DNA of 6,600 nucleotides from a bacterium (GTDB lineage: Bacteria > Oederibacteriota > JAJYGY01). Shown in pieces: positions 1 through 5,614 of this stretch (its first letter is position 1; every line of letters begins with the position of its first letter). The stretch spans positions 1 through 6,600 of the forward strand of contig JAJYGY010000338.1 in the NCBI GenBank assembly GCA_021790555.1, given 5' to 3'. The position numbers were made by a program, and so were the translations under genes. The notes beneath the pieces were generated by a model. It did no database searches. It was not told where the DNA came from and was given only the letters and a program-made list of their open reading frames with translations.

Positions 1-524
1 ATCAGCCAGGCGCCCAGGTCCATGCTCCCGCCCAGGCCCAGTAGCCCGTCCAGGCCCTGGTACAGGCCCTTCACCGGGTCGCGCAGGCGCACCTGGTAGG
101 TGACGGGGGTGGCGTAGCTGAAAGCCAGGGCGAATTCCTGGTCCTGGAAACTCCCCGTGGAAACGCCGCCCTGGTATCCCTCCAGAGAGGCCATGCCGAA
201 GCGGGTCAGGCCCAGGCAGAAGTTTCCCACGCCCTCCCAATGCCGGGCCACGGCCAGGTAATCCAGTTCCCTTCCGTCGGAAAGATAGCTGTACGCGGCG
301 GCGATTTCGGTCTGGGGAAGGCCGAAGCGCGACAGCGAGGCCGGATTCCAGTAGCCTGCCGTCACGTCGTCGGCCACGGCCGTGAAGGCCCCGCCCATGC
401 CGTTTCCGCGCGCCCCCGCGCCCTGGCCCAGGTAGGCCGCCGCGCCGACCACGGTGTCCGCGGCGCGGGCCAAACCCGCCAGCGTCACGATCATGGCCAG
501 CCCCATCTTCAGGAAAATTTCCAT
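1..524 (-). CDS. PorV/UPF0164-family outer-membrane beta-barrel protein, N-terminal part (runs off left edge)
   Basis: This gene is open at the left edge, and 174 codons of its N-terminus are visible. Residues 1-21 form a signal peptide (MEIFLKMGLA start, hydrophobic core, ARA cleavage site before AD). The mature start carries the family signature at about residues 36-66: GAGARGNGMGGAF, then AVADD, then GYWNPASL. This is the N-terminal pattern of PorV/PorQ/UPF0164 proteins, distant relatives of FadL-type barrels. Alternating beta-strand sequence follows, and the last visible residues (SMDLGAWL) fit the usual strand in this family. Members are usually 300-400 residues, so about half is missing. 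Some PorV proteins are shuttle components of type IX secretion, but the family is wider than that. The start is set by GGAGG seven bases upstream of the ATG. In-frame ATGs at 506 and 494 would cut the signal peptide. It lies 49 bases after the preceding gene and is probably the same transcript. The family call is fairly sure; its role is not. Confidence 0.82.
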   Translation of the reverse strand, partial: MEIFLKMGLAMIVTLAGLARAADTVVGAAAYLGQGAGARGNGMGGAFTAVADDVTAGYWNPASLSRFGLPQTEIAAAYSYLSDGRELDYLAVARHWEGVGNFCLGLTRFGMASLEGYQGGVSTGSFQDQEFALAFSYATPVTYQVRLRDPVKGLYQGLDGLLGLGGSMDLGAWL

Positions 525-531
525 CTCCGCC

Positions 532-536
532 CCTCC
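532..536 (-). promoter_or_regulatory. Ribosome binding site of the PorV-like gene
   Basis: GGAGG reads on the minus strand and ends seven bases before the ATG at 524. It decides between three in-frame ATGs (524, 506, 494) in favour of the first, which also gives a full signal peptide. Confidence 0.7.
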
Positions 537-573
537 AGACACCCTGCCCATGCCGGTTTCGCGGCATCCTCCG

Positions 574-1710
574 TCAATACAGCGGCAGCACCTTGGGATA
601 CGCCGGCAATCCCCCGGCCAGGTAGGCCAGCACCAGGCGGCATTCCCTGTCCGGATCCACCGCCAGGCGCCAGCCCCGCGTCCCACGCCTGAAAAGAAGC
701 CAGTCTTCGACCGGCGCCCCGCCCACGGAATTGCGGGTGAAGGCCAGGGCATAGGGACCGTAGTGGACGATCCTGGTCACCCAGGCCTTCTCCAGAAGCC
801 CGTAACGCGATGGCGAAACCGCCTTGAACATCTGTTCCAGCCGCCGGTCCGTGGCCCCGGCATGGGCATTGGGTTGTCTGTCCAGCAGCGCGGCCACCTT
901 GGCAAGATCTCCGGCCTTGCAGGCCTTGTACAGCGAAGCGATCACGGATTCCAGCGAATCCCCGGAAGGATCCGTCCAATCGACCGCCTCGGGCGGATCA
1001 AAAACCCTGCCCCGCGCCACCGACAGCAGGGGATGGGGCTGGGTCCCATCCCCCAGGGCGTGGAAACTTTCCACCAGGGTGCCGGCCGTCCCGGTCAAGG
1101 CACGGAATCCCGCCTCGTCCAGAGCGGATTCCTCCATCCCTGCGTCTTTATCCGGAATCAGGAGGAGGCTACGAATCATCTGGAAAAGCCCGTCGGCCCT
1201 CGAGAACACCGGCGCGTTGCTCAGGTACCAGGCCTTTCCTTTTCGCGCCAGGGTGGCCACGTCCCTTTCCCCGCCGGCCGGGCTCTGTCCATAGGTCATG
1301 GCGTACAGGATGAAGGGTCCGTACAGCAGTTCCTGGTCAATCCAGGTCATCACGAGCCCACGGGGCCGGCCTGCGGGCGGCCCGGAAAGCCGGTCCCTTT
1401 GACCGGCGGGTTCGGAAGGATCCCATAAGGCGCTGAAAGCCGATTCGTCGACCCTGTCCTCGCTGCGCAGGGCGCTGGAAAGGGTCTGTTCCGGATCCGC
1501 GCCCGGCCCCCCTGAAAGGGCCGCTCCGCCCACCGGCCTGGGAGGCTGGAACAGGTCGCCGTCCACGACCACGCAAAAGGGATTGTCCCCGCACCGCCCT
1601 GCCGGGCAAAACCGGAACAACAGCCTGTCCCGCGCGGCCCAGGCGGGGCCGGGAACCAGCAGCGCCAGGGCCAGGGCGGCCCAAACACGCGCTCTCTCGC
1701 AAAAGTTCAT
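574..1710 (-). CDS. Exported protein of unknown function with an internal duplication (NTF2/SnoaL-like appearance)
   Basis: This gene encodes 378 residues and I do not recognise a named family. Residues 1-25 are a signal peptide (hydrophobic core ALALALLVP, AWA cleavage site). Just after it are three cysteines at 35, 40 and 46 that could form disulfides. A low-complexity Gly/Pro/Ser linker covers about 60-115. Two related segments follow. Residues 129-163 contain YGPF, a beta stretch, a charged turn and KAWYL. Residues 316-350 contain YGPY, a beta stretch, an R-rich turn and RGWRL, with almost the same spacing. The second is preceded by a helical stretch, about 252-277 (SVIASLYKACKAGDLAKVAA). 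A helix followed by a bent sheet ending in W-x-L resembles NTF2/SnoaL-like domains, but this is a guess from pattern. The ATG at 1710 is preferred over one at 1767, because only 1710 starts at the signal peptide, has GGGGAG four bases upstream and avoids overlap with the preceding gene. Confidence 0.8.
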   Translation of the reverse strand: MNFCERARVWAALALALLVPGPAWAARDRLLFRFCPAGRCGDNPFCVVVDGDLFQPPRPVGGAALSGGPGADPEQTLSSALRSEDRVDESAFSALWDPSEPAGQRDRLSGPPAGRPRGLVMTWIDQELLYGPFILYAMTYGQSPAGGERDVATLARKGKAWYLSNAPVFSRADGLFQMIRSLLLIPDKDAGMEESALDEAGFRALTGTAGTLVESFHALGDGTQPHPLLSVARGRVFDPPEAVDWTDPSGDSLESVIASLYKACKAGDLAKVAALLDRQPNAHAGATDRRLEQMFKAVSPSRYGLLEKAWVTRIVHYGPYALAFTRNSVGGAPVEDWLLFRRGTRGWRLAVDPDRECRLVLAYLAGGLPAYPKVLPLY

Positions 1711-1714
1711 CGCT

Positions 1715-1720
1715 CTCCCC
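1715..1720 (-). promoter_or_regulatory. Ribosome binding site of the 378-residue exported protein
   Basis: GGGGAG reads on the minus strand and ends four bases before the ATG at 1710. It supports this start over the in-frame ATG at 1767, which would place 19 extra residues before the signal peptide. Confidence 0.55.
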
Positions 1721-1750
1721 CCGGGCGCCATCCGACCGAAGCCGTGGGCC

Positions 1751-3487
1751 TCAAAGCGGGCATTCAAAAGGCATCCGCCCGAGCACCACCGACGGAAAAA
1801 CCGGCTCGGTGTAGGTGCCGCCCACCAGGCACCGGTTCCGGATTTTCAGGTAATAGGTGGCGTTGAGTATCAGAGGATTCAAGGCGGCACTCACGGCCCC
1901 CTCGCCTCCCCCCGCGCAACAGCGCGCCGTGACACCCAGGGCGCTCTTGGCCGCCCCGGACACCTCCACATCACAGACCTCCACCGCCTTCGCGGCCAGC
2001 TTCACCTTCAGGCCCAGGCCCCCCTGAAGGCTGACCTCCAGGCATCCCGAAGAGGCACCGCCGCAGGGATTCCCCGAATCCGCCGCGGAAGCGCTTCCCG
2101 ACCCTTCCACCACGGCGAATACCCCCGCCTGGAAGAGTCCGGGCACCTCGAACGCGGCCGACGGCACCGGGCATTCCACCGACGGCAGTGTCAGGGAGGC
2201 CGATCCGGAAAGCCCTTTGCCCGGGCGCACGCTTTCCCCGCAGCAGGTTTTGAATCTGGCCACCCTCAGCTCCCCGCCCATCCGCGCCTGACCGAATTGG
2301 CATATCCCGATCCGGTCCGCCAGAGTGTCCAGCGCCGCGTTGATGCCTTGCGCGATGTTCCCGGAGACGCCCACGGATTGGACCGCCTGGTCCGCGCGGT
2401 TGACGACGTGAATGGTCCTCTGCTGGGTGGAATCCCCGCAAGAGGCGCTGACGAACAGGTCTCCGGCCCGGTCGGGCAGGTAGGGCAGGGGAGGGTCGAA
2501 GGATACCGGAATCCCCGGCGGGTCAGTCTCCACCTGGATCCGGTCTTCTTCCAGGGTCTGGCCCACATTGAGGCAGCCCGGCGCGGTCATGGAAAGGATC
2601 CTGCAGGATTCGGCGTGCCCGGTATCGCCGAGGGGATCGGGGAGGATTCCCAGGCGCTGCACGTCCGGCCGGACCGGCTGAAGGTAGTACTGGCCCAGGT
2701 CCAGCACCACTCCCTCTCCGCCCGGATTGTAAAGGGTGGCCACCTGGTGGGAGTAATCGCGGTCGCTTTGGTTTTGCCCGTACAGGGAGGTTCCCTCCAC
2801 GGGCTCGGGCGGGGCCGTGCCTGGAAGGGGATGGCTGGAAACGTGCGTGGCCATCTGCCGGGACATGCCTTCGTAGCCCGTGACCGCCGCCAAGGCCATG
2901 GAACCGGCCAGGCCACCCATGCCCGGCGCGGCCGACAGGGCCGAGGATGCCGCCAGGGAGGTGGCGCTCCATAAGACCCCGGTCAGGAAAGCGCCCCCGG
3001 CCGAAGGCAACCCGGCGGCCGCTCCGGGGTGGATGACCTCCAACAGGGCCTTGGCTTCCGGAGGGTAGTCTCCGGATCGGTACTTCTGCTGAAGGCACCA
3101 CAGCAAAGTCTGCACATCCTCCTGGGGGACCTCCGGATGCCCCTGGGAGTAGGCCAGGATTTCCCGGAAATAGGGGATGCCAGGCTCCCCCTTCCGCCAT
3201 TGATATAGTTCGTTTGGGACCGGAGCCGCCCTTTCCAGGTTGAGGCAGAAGGAGCGGAGCGGAAGGACGAGGTGTGAATGAGCCGGGACCAGCACCCGCG
3301 TACCCTTTGCCTCCAAGCGCGCACTTTTCGGGGCGCCTGCCCGGATCCCTTCCCACGCGGACGGCGACGGCTGGGGAAGCGGGGCGAGGCCCGCGCAGCC
3401 GGACAGGAAGCCCGTCAGCCCCAGGCCAAGCGCCAGCAGGCGGCCAAAGCCCCCCGCTATTGGCCGGTTTTTTTTCCTTCTCCCCAC
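1751..3487 (-). CDS. Large cysteine-rich lipoprotein, function unknown
   Basis: This gene encodes 578 residues. A basic N-terminus (GRRKKNR) leads into a hydrophobic core and a good lipobox, FLSGC, with the lipidated cysteine at 31. Ala at +2 suggests outer-membrane sorting. Residues 68-135 form a compact region with an SFCLN...AP pattern and a DVQTLLWC segment. Residues 155-205 are a long stretch of small and hydrophobic residues (Gly, Ala, Ser) that could insert in or lie on a membrane. The C-terminal half is beta-rich. There are 17 cysteines in all, including adjacent pairs at 415-416 and 523-524, which suggests many disulfides. The start is GTG. An in-frame TAG, the stop of the preceding gene, sits five codons upstream, so no ATG start further upstream is possible. 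GGGAGG lies four bases before the GTG. The stop TGA is 40 bases before the next gene. I recognise no family; the lipoprotein call is firm. Confidence 0.83.
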   Translation of the reverse strand: MGRRKKNRPIAGGFGRLLALGLGLTGFLSGCAGLAPLPQPSPSAWEGIRAGAPKSARLEAKGTRVLVPAHSHLVLPLRSFCLNLERAAPVPNELYQWRKGEPGIPYFREILAYSQGHPEVPQEDVQTLLWCLQQKYRSGDYPPEAKALLEVIHPGAAAGLPSAGGAFLTGVLWSATSLAASSALSAAPGMGGLAGSMALAAVTGYEGMSRQMATHVSSHPLPGTAPPEPVEGTSLYGQNQSDRDYSHQVATLYNPGGEGVVLDLGQYYLQPVRPDVQRLGILPDPLGDTGHAESCRILSMTAPGCLNVGQTLEEDRIQVETDPPGIPVSFDPPLPYLPDRAGDLFVSASCGDSTQQRTIHVVNRADQAVQSVGVSGNIAQGINAALDTLADRIGICQFGQARMGGELRVARFKTCCGESVRPGKGLSGSASLTLPSVECPVPSAAFEVPGLFQAGVFAVVEGSGSASAADSGNPCGGASSGCLEVSLQGGLGLKVKLAAKAVEVCDVEVSGAAKSALGVTARCCAGGGEGAVSAALNPLILNATYYLKIRNRCLVGGTYTEPVFPSVVLGRMPFECPL

Positions 3488-3491
3488 CCTC

Positions 3492-3497
3492 CCTCCC
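3492..3497 (-). promoter_or_regulatory. Ribosome binding site for the GTG-started lipoprotein
   Basis: GGGAGG reads on the minus strand inside the 12-base gap between the TAG of the lectin/FlgD-tail gene and the GTG at 3487, with four bases of spacing. The purine repeat GGGAGGGAGGG makes the exact pairing ambiguous. Confidence 0.5.
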
Positions 3498-3499
3498 TG

Positions 3500-4855
3500 C
3501 TATTTCAGCACCGCCAGTCCTTTCACCACGCTGGTTTCGTTCCCGCCGCCGTCCTGCGCCGTGATCTTCACCAGGTAGACCCCGTTGGCCTTGTCGTGGA
3601 TGTCCCAGTCGAACTCGTTTTGCCCCTGGCCGGCGGGCGCGGGCTCGTCCAACAGCACCCGGTCGTTGGCGTCCGAGATCCGGACATGCACGCGCGAGGC
3701 CGGCTGGGCCAGCTCGTACAATATCCTGGCCGGGCTTGACCGGGCCGGGTTGTCCCAGAACTTCACGTTTTCCTTGGCGAGCAGGGCGCCGGAGAAGTCC
3801 GGCTGGTCGATGCGGATGGACCGCAGAACGGGCGTCCGCGCCGTGTCCGTGGTGGAAAGCATGGCCTGAACCTGGATATAGCGGGCCTGGGGGCTGGTGA
3901 TGGCGCTGCCCAGGGGATTGGAGTACGCGCCGCTCCAGGCGCTCCAGTTCACCTTGTCCGGGGACGTGCGGGTCGTGATGCTGACCGACGTCACCCCGGC
4001 CAGGATATTGTCCGCCTGCCAGGAAATGGTGCCAGCCTGAACCGGCACCCCTCCCCGGTCCAGGGCCGCGCTGGTCCACGTGCCGGATTCAGCGTAGGGA
4101 GTGACACGGAAGTAGGAGTAGTCGGAGATGCCGCCATATCCATTCGTTGGTGGAATGATATTTCCCAAACCCACAACCATGTCGGTGGAACTCATGGCAA
4201 AACTGGTTGAGGTCAAAGGCACCCAAACTTGAGCGGTTGGAGAAAGATAGGAAAGCGAATAGTTGCAGCCGGTCTTGGCGATGCGAAGCCTGCAGGCTCC
4301 AACCCCGGATAAGGTCGTGTAATTGATCTGGGTCGCCGTTCCCGTCATGTTGATCCACGCCCCGACTTGTCCCTGGCTATTGAAATAAAGATATACGTAA
4401 TTGCCGGAAAATGACTTGGCGGTATCTTCCAGTATCCCTGTCATATACAAGCCGCCGAATTGGTAGCCTGAGGCCGTAGGATTAACCAGGGTTTCATAAA
4501 CCCCGTCCCCGCCCGTGACAGGAAAGGGCTTGGATTCGACCCCAATTCCGGCGGCCCCATTGGCCTGGTTTCCATCTGCGTTGATGTGCATTTCGCCCAA
4601 AGAGGAAAATGACATCGCGGATAAGTTGGCCGCCGTCCAAGCGGGTTTCAAGAAGCCGGCTTCAAATTCATCTGAAACCACACCTGCCTGCGACAATAAC
4701 TGGATGGAGCCGAAAGTGGCATTATCGTCAATATTCACGCTGCTGCCCGACTGCCAATTGGAGTAGGTGGAAATGGCAAAGCTTGATGCCTTGCACGAGG
4801 TACCACGAATGAAAATGAAGATCGCGCAGGCTAAAAGTGTTTTTTTCAGTCGCAT
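3500..4855 (-). CDS. Secreted multidomain protein: lectin-like domain, beta-rich domain, FlgD-like Ig tail
   Basis: This gene encodes 451 residues. Residues 1-23 form a signal peptide (RLKK, hydrophobic core, CKA cleavage). Residues 30-55 are a short beta segment. Residues 60-252 look like a concanavalin-A-like/DUF1349-type jelly roll: an early F-x-x-G-F-L-x-P-x-W motif, and a late CRLRIAKTG strand before an aromatic-rich end (YSYFRV). Residues 258-350 form a second beta domain of the type often found in secreted proteins, ending ARYIQVQ...VLRSIRID. Residues 361-451 match the FlgD-like Ig or T9SS-type tail: WDNPA, ILYELAQP, V-x-I-x-D, then G-x-N-x-F-x-W-D, GVYLVKI and a basic last residue. 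Such tails act as secretion or anchoring modules in known T9SS cargo; here that is inferred. The start at 4855 has GGTGGA seven bases upstream. ATGs at 4897 and 4870 lack one and lengthen the signal region. The first 250 residues are coded in lower-GC DNA than the rest. Confidence 0.86.
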   Translation of the reverse strand: MRLKKTLLACAIFIFIRGTSCKASSFAISTYSNWQSGSSVNIDDNATFGSIQLLSQAGVVSDEFEAGFLKPAWTAANLSAMSFSSLGEMHINADGNQANGAAGIGVESKPFPVTGGDGVYETLVNPTASGYQFGGLYMTGILEDTAKSFSGNYVYLYFNSQGQVGAWINMTGTATQINYTTLSGVGACRLRIAKTGCNYSLSYLSPTAQVWVPLTSTSFAMSSTDMVVGLGNIIPPTNGYGGISDYSYFRVTPYAESGTWTSAALDRGGVPVQAGTISWQADNILAGVTSVSITTRTSPDKVNWSAWSGAYSNPLGSAITSPQARYIQVQAMLSTTDTARTPVLRSIRIDQPDFSGALLAKENVKFWDNPARSSPARILYELAQPASRVHVRISDANDRVLLDEPAPAGQGQNEFDWDIHDKANGVYLVKITAQDGGGNETSVVKGLAVLK

Positions 4856-5230
4856 CAATTTATCCACCATCAGCCGCAAAGTCAGTAATGGTAGCATTGC
4901 AGGTTATCAATGTAGGTTGTACTCCCAGCATAATTTGATCCAATCCTCAAACCCAGGGCATTATTAGCCTCGCTTCCCAACGCGAGATCAGTGCTGTACT
5001 TGCTTCCAAGCGCCAAACTATCAAACCAGTACGAGCTCAGGCCATTGGAATACAGGACCATTTTGACATGGTGCCAAACCCCGACAGTTGGGGCGGATAG
5101 CACGTACACCGGACTTCCCGAATTGACAAGATACATGGAACCGGCGACAGAGCTGTAACCCATGACCAGCCTGGTCCCATTGTTGGCGTTCAGTGCTATC
5201 TGTTCGTCATAGAGGCTGCCCAACATCCAG
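4095..5230. other. Lower-GC island across two lectin-like domains
   Basis: Hand counts on 60-base lines give 28/60 G+C at 4141-4200, 23/60 at 4801-4860, 31/60 at 4981-5040 and 33/60 at 5161-5220, against 42/60 at 3601-3660 and 38/60 at 5281-5340. The island covers the lectin-like N-terminal half of the 451-residue protein and the C-terminal half of the collagen-like lipoprotein. Its left edge falls at about residue 255 of the 451-residue protein, which is the boundary between its first and second domains. The right edge is gradual. Only a few lines were counted, so the edges are approximate. Confidence 0.55.
4863..4868 (-). promoter_or_regulatory. Ribosome binding site of the lectin/FlgD-tail gene
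   Basis: GGTGGA reads on the minus strand and ends seven bases before the ATG at 4855. It is an imperfect Shine-Dalgarno match but better than anything before the alternative in-frame ATGs at 4870 and 4897. Confidence 0.5.
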
Positions 5231-5589
5231 TCGCATTCCACCCAGGTATCCTTGGACGTGTCCACGCTTTCCAGGGGAACCCAGCACATGGCCCCGGCGG
5301 TGGACGCACCGTAATTTATCCTCAAGGAATCGGGCGGCGACTGAAATTCGGAAGTGGTTTGGGTGGGGCCAAAGGAGCCCATCCCTCCCGCCGCGTTCGT
5401 CTGCCACTCGCTCACGCTGTAGCTGGGGGAATCGAAGTCCTGGTTGTAGTAGTAGATGGGGCTGGTGTTGGGCGCCGAGGGGCCGGAAGGCCCCATGGGG
5501 CCGCTGTCTCCCTTGGGGCCGGTGCAGCCGGAAAGGGCGAAGGTGGCAAGGGCCAGGGCGAACCAGGGAGATCTTGCGGAGGATTTCAT
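4882..5589 (-). CDS. Lipoprotein with collagen-like linker and lectin-like jelly-roll domain
   Basis: This gene encodes 235 residues. The signal peptide ends in a classic lipobox, ALSGC, with the lipidated cysteine at 22 and Thr at +2, which suggests outer-membrane sorting. Immediately after come five collagen-type Gly-X-Y triplets at residues 24-38 (GPK GDS GPM GPS GPS), probably a stiff stalk and possibly a trimerising element. The rest, about 46-235, is beta-rich and resembles concanavalin-A/LamG folds: FDSPS near the start, PDSLRINYG, then the typical V-W-H-H-V-K-M strand at about 171-177 and a C-terminal YIDNLQCYHY edge strand. No catalytic residues are evident, so binding to glycan or another surface ligand is the likely role (inference). 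The start is firm: AGGAG lies six bases before the ATG. A longer in-frame ORF back to 5862 is rejected. The gene follows the upstream ORF by 25 bases and precedes the next by 26. Confidence 0.9.
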   Translation of the reverse strand: MKSSARSPWFALALATFALSGCTGPKGDSGPMGPSGPSAPNTSPIYYYNQDFDSPSYSVSEWQTNAAGGMGSFGPTQTTSEFQSPPDSLRINYGASTAGAMCWVPLESVDTSKDTWVECDWMLGSLYDEQIALNANNGTRLVMGYSSVAGSMYLVNSGSPVYVLSAPTVGVWHHVKMVLYSNGLSSYWFDSLALGSKYSTDLALGSEANNALGLRIGSNYAGSTTYIDNLQCYHY

Positions 5590-5595
5590 GGCGTT

Positions 5596-5600
5596 CTCCT
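5596..5600 (-). promoter_or_regulatory. Ribosome binding site of the collagen-like lipoprotein
   Basis: AGGAG reads on the minus strand and ends six bases before the ATG at 5589. It sets the start exactly at the signal peptide and excludes the longer in-frame ORF that begins at 5862 inside the neighbouring gene. Confidence 0.75.
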
Positions 5601-5614
5601 GAAGAAGGCGCGGG

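Noticed and set aside
550..567. Hairpin (6-bp stem ATGCCG/CGGCAT, 6-base loop) in the gap before the PorV-like gene
   Set aside because: The stem is short and no T run follows on the transcribed strand, so it is not a convincing terminator. It may be chance in GC-rich DNA.
454..1428. Plus-strand open frame of 324 codons
   Set aside because: Arg/Pro/Gly/Gln-rich shadow opposite the 378-residue exported protein and the PorV-like start; no recognisable domain.
1583..2974. Long plus-strand open frame of 463 codons opposite the large lipoprotein
   Set aside because: It is rich in Arg, Gly, His and Pro, has no signal, domain or good ribosome binding site, and lies wholly opposite well-supported minus-strand genes. 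It is typical of an antisense shadow in GC-rich DNA.
2523..4079. Minus-strand frame of 518 codons in another register
   Set aside because: It spans the junction of two genes with lipobox/signal peptide evidence and has shadow composition (Arg, Gly, Pro).
4790..4800. GTSC in the signal region of the 451-residue protein as a lipobox
   Set aside because: Position -3 is Gly rather than Leu/Val/Ile, and a CKA type I cleavage site follows. The lipobox is weak compared with those of the two true lipoproteins.
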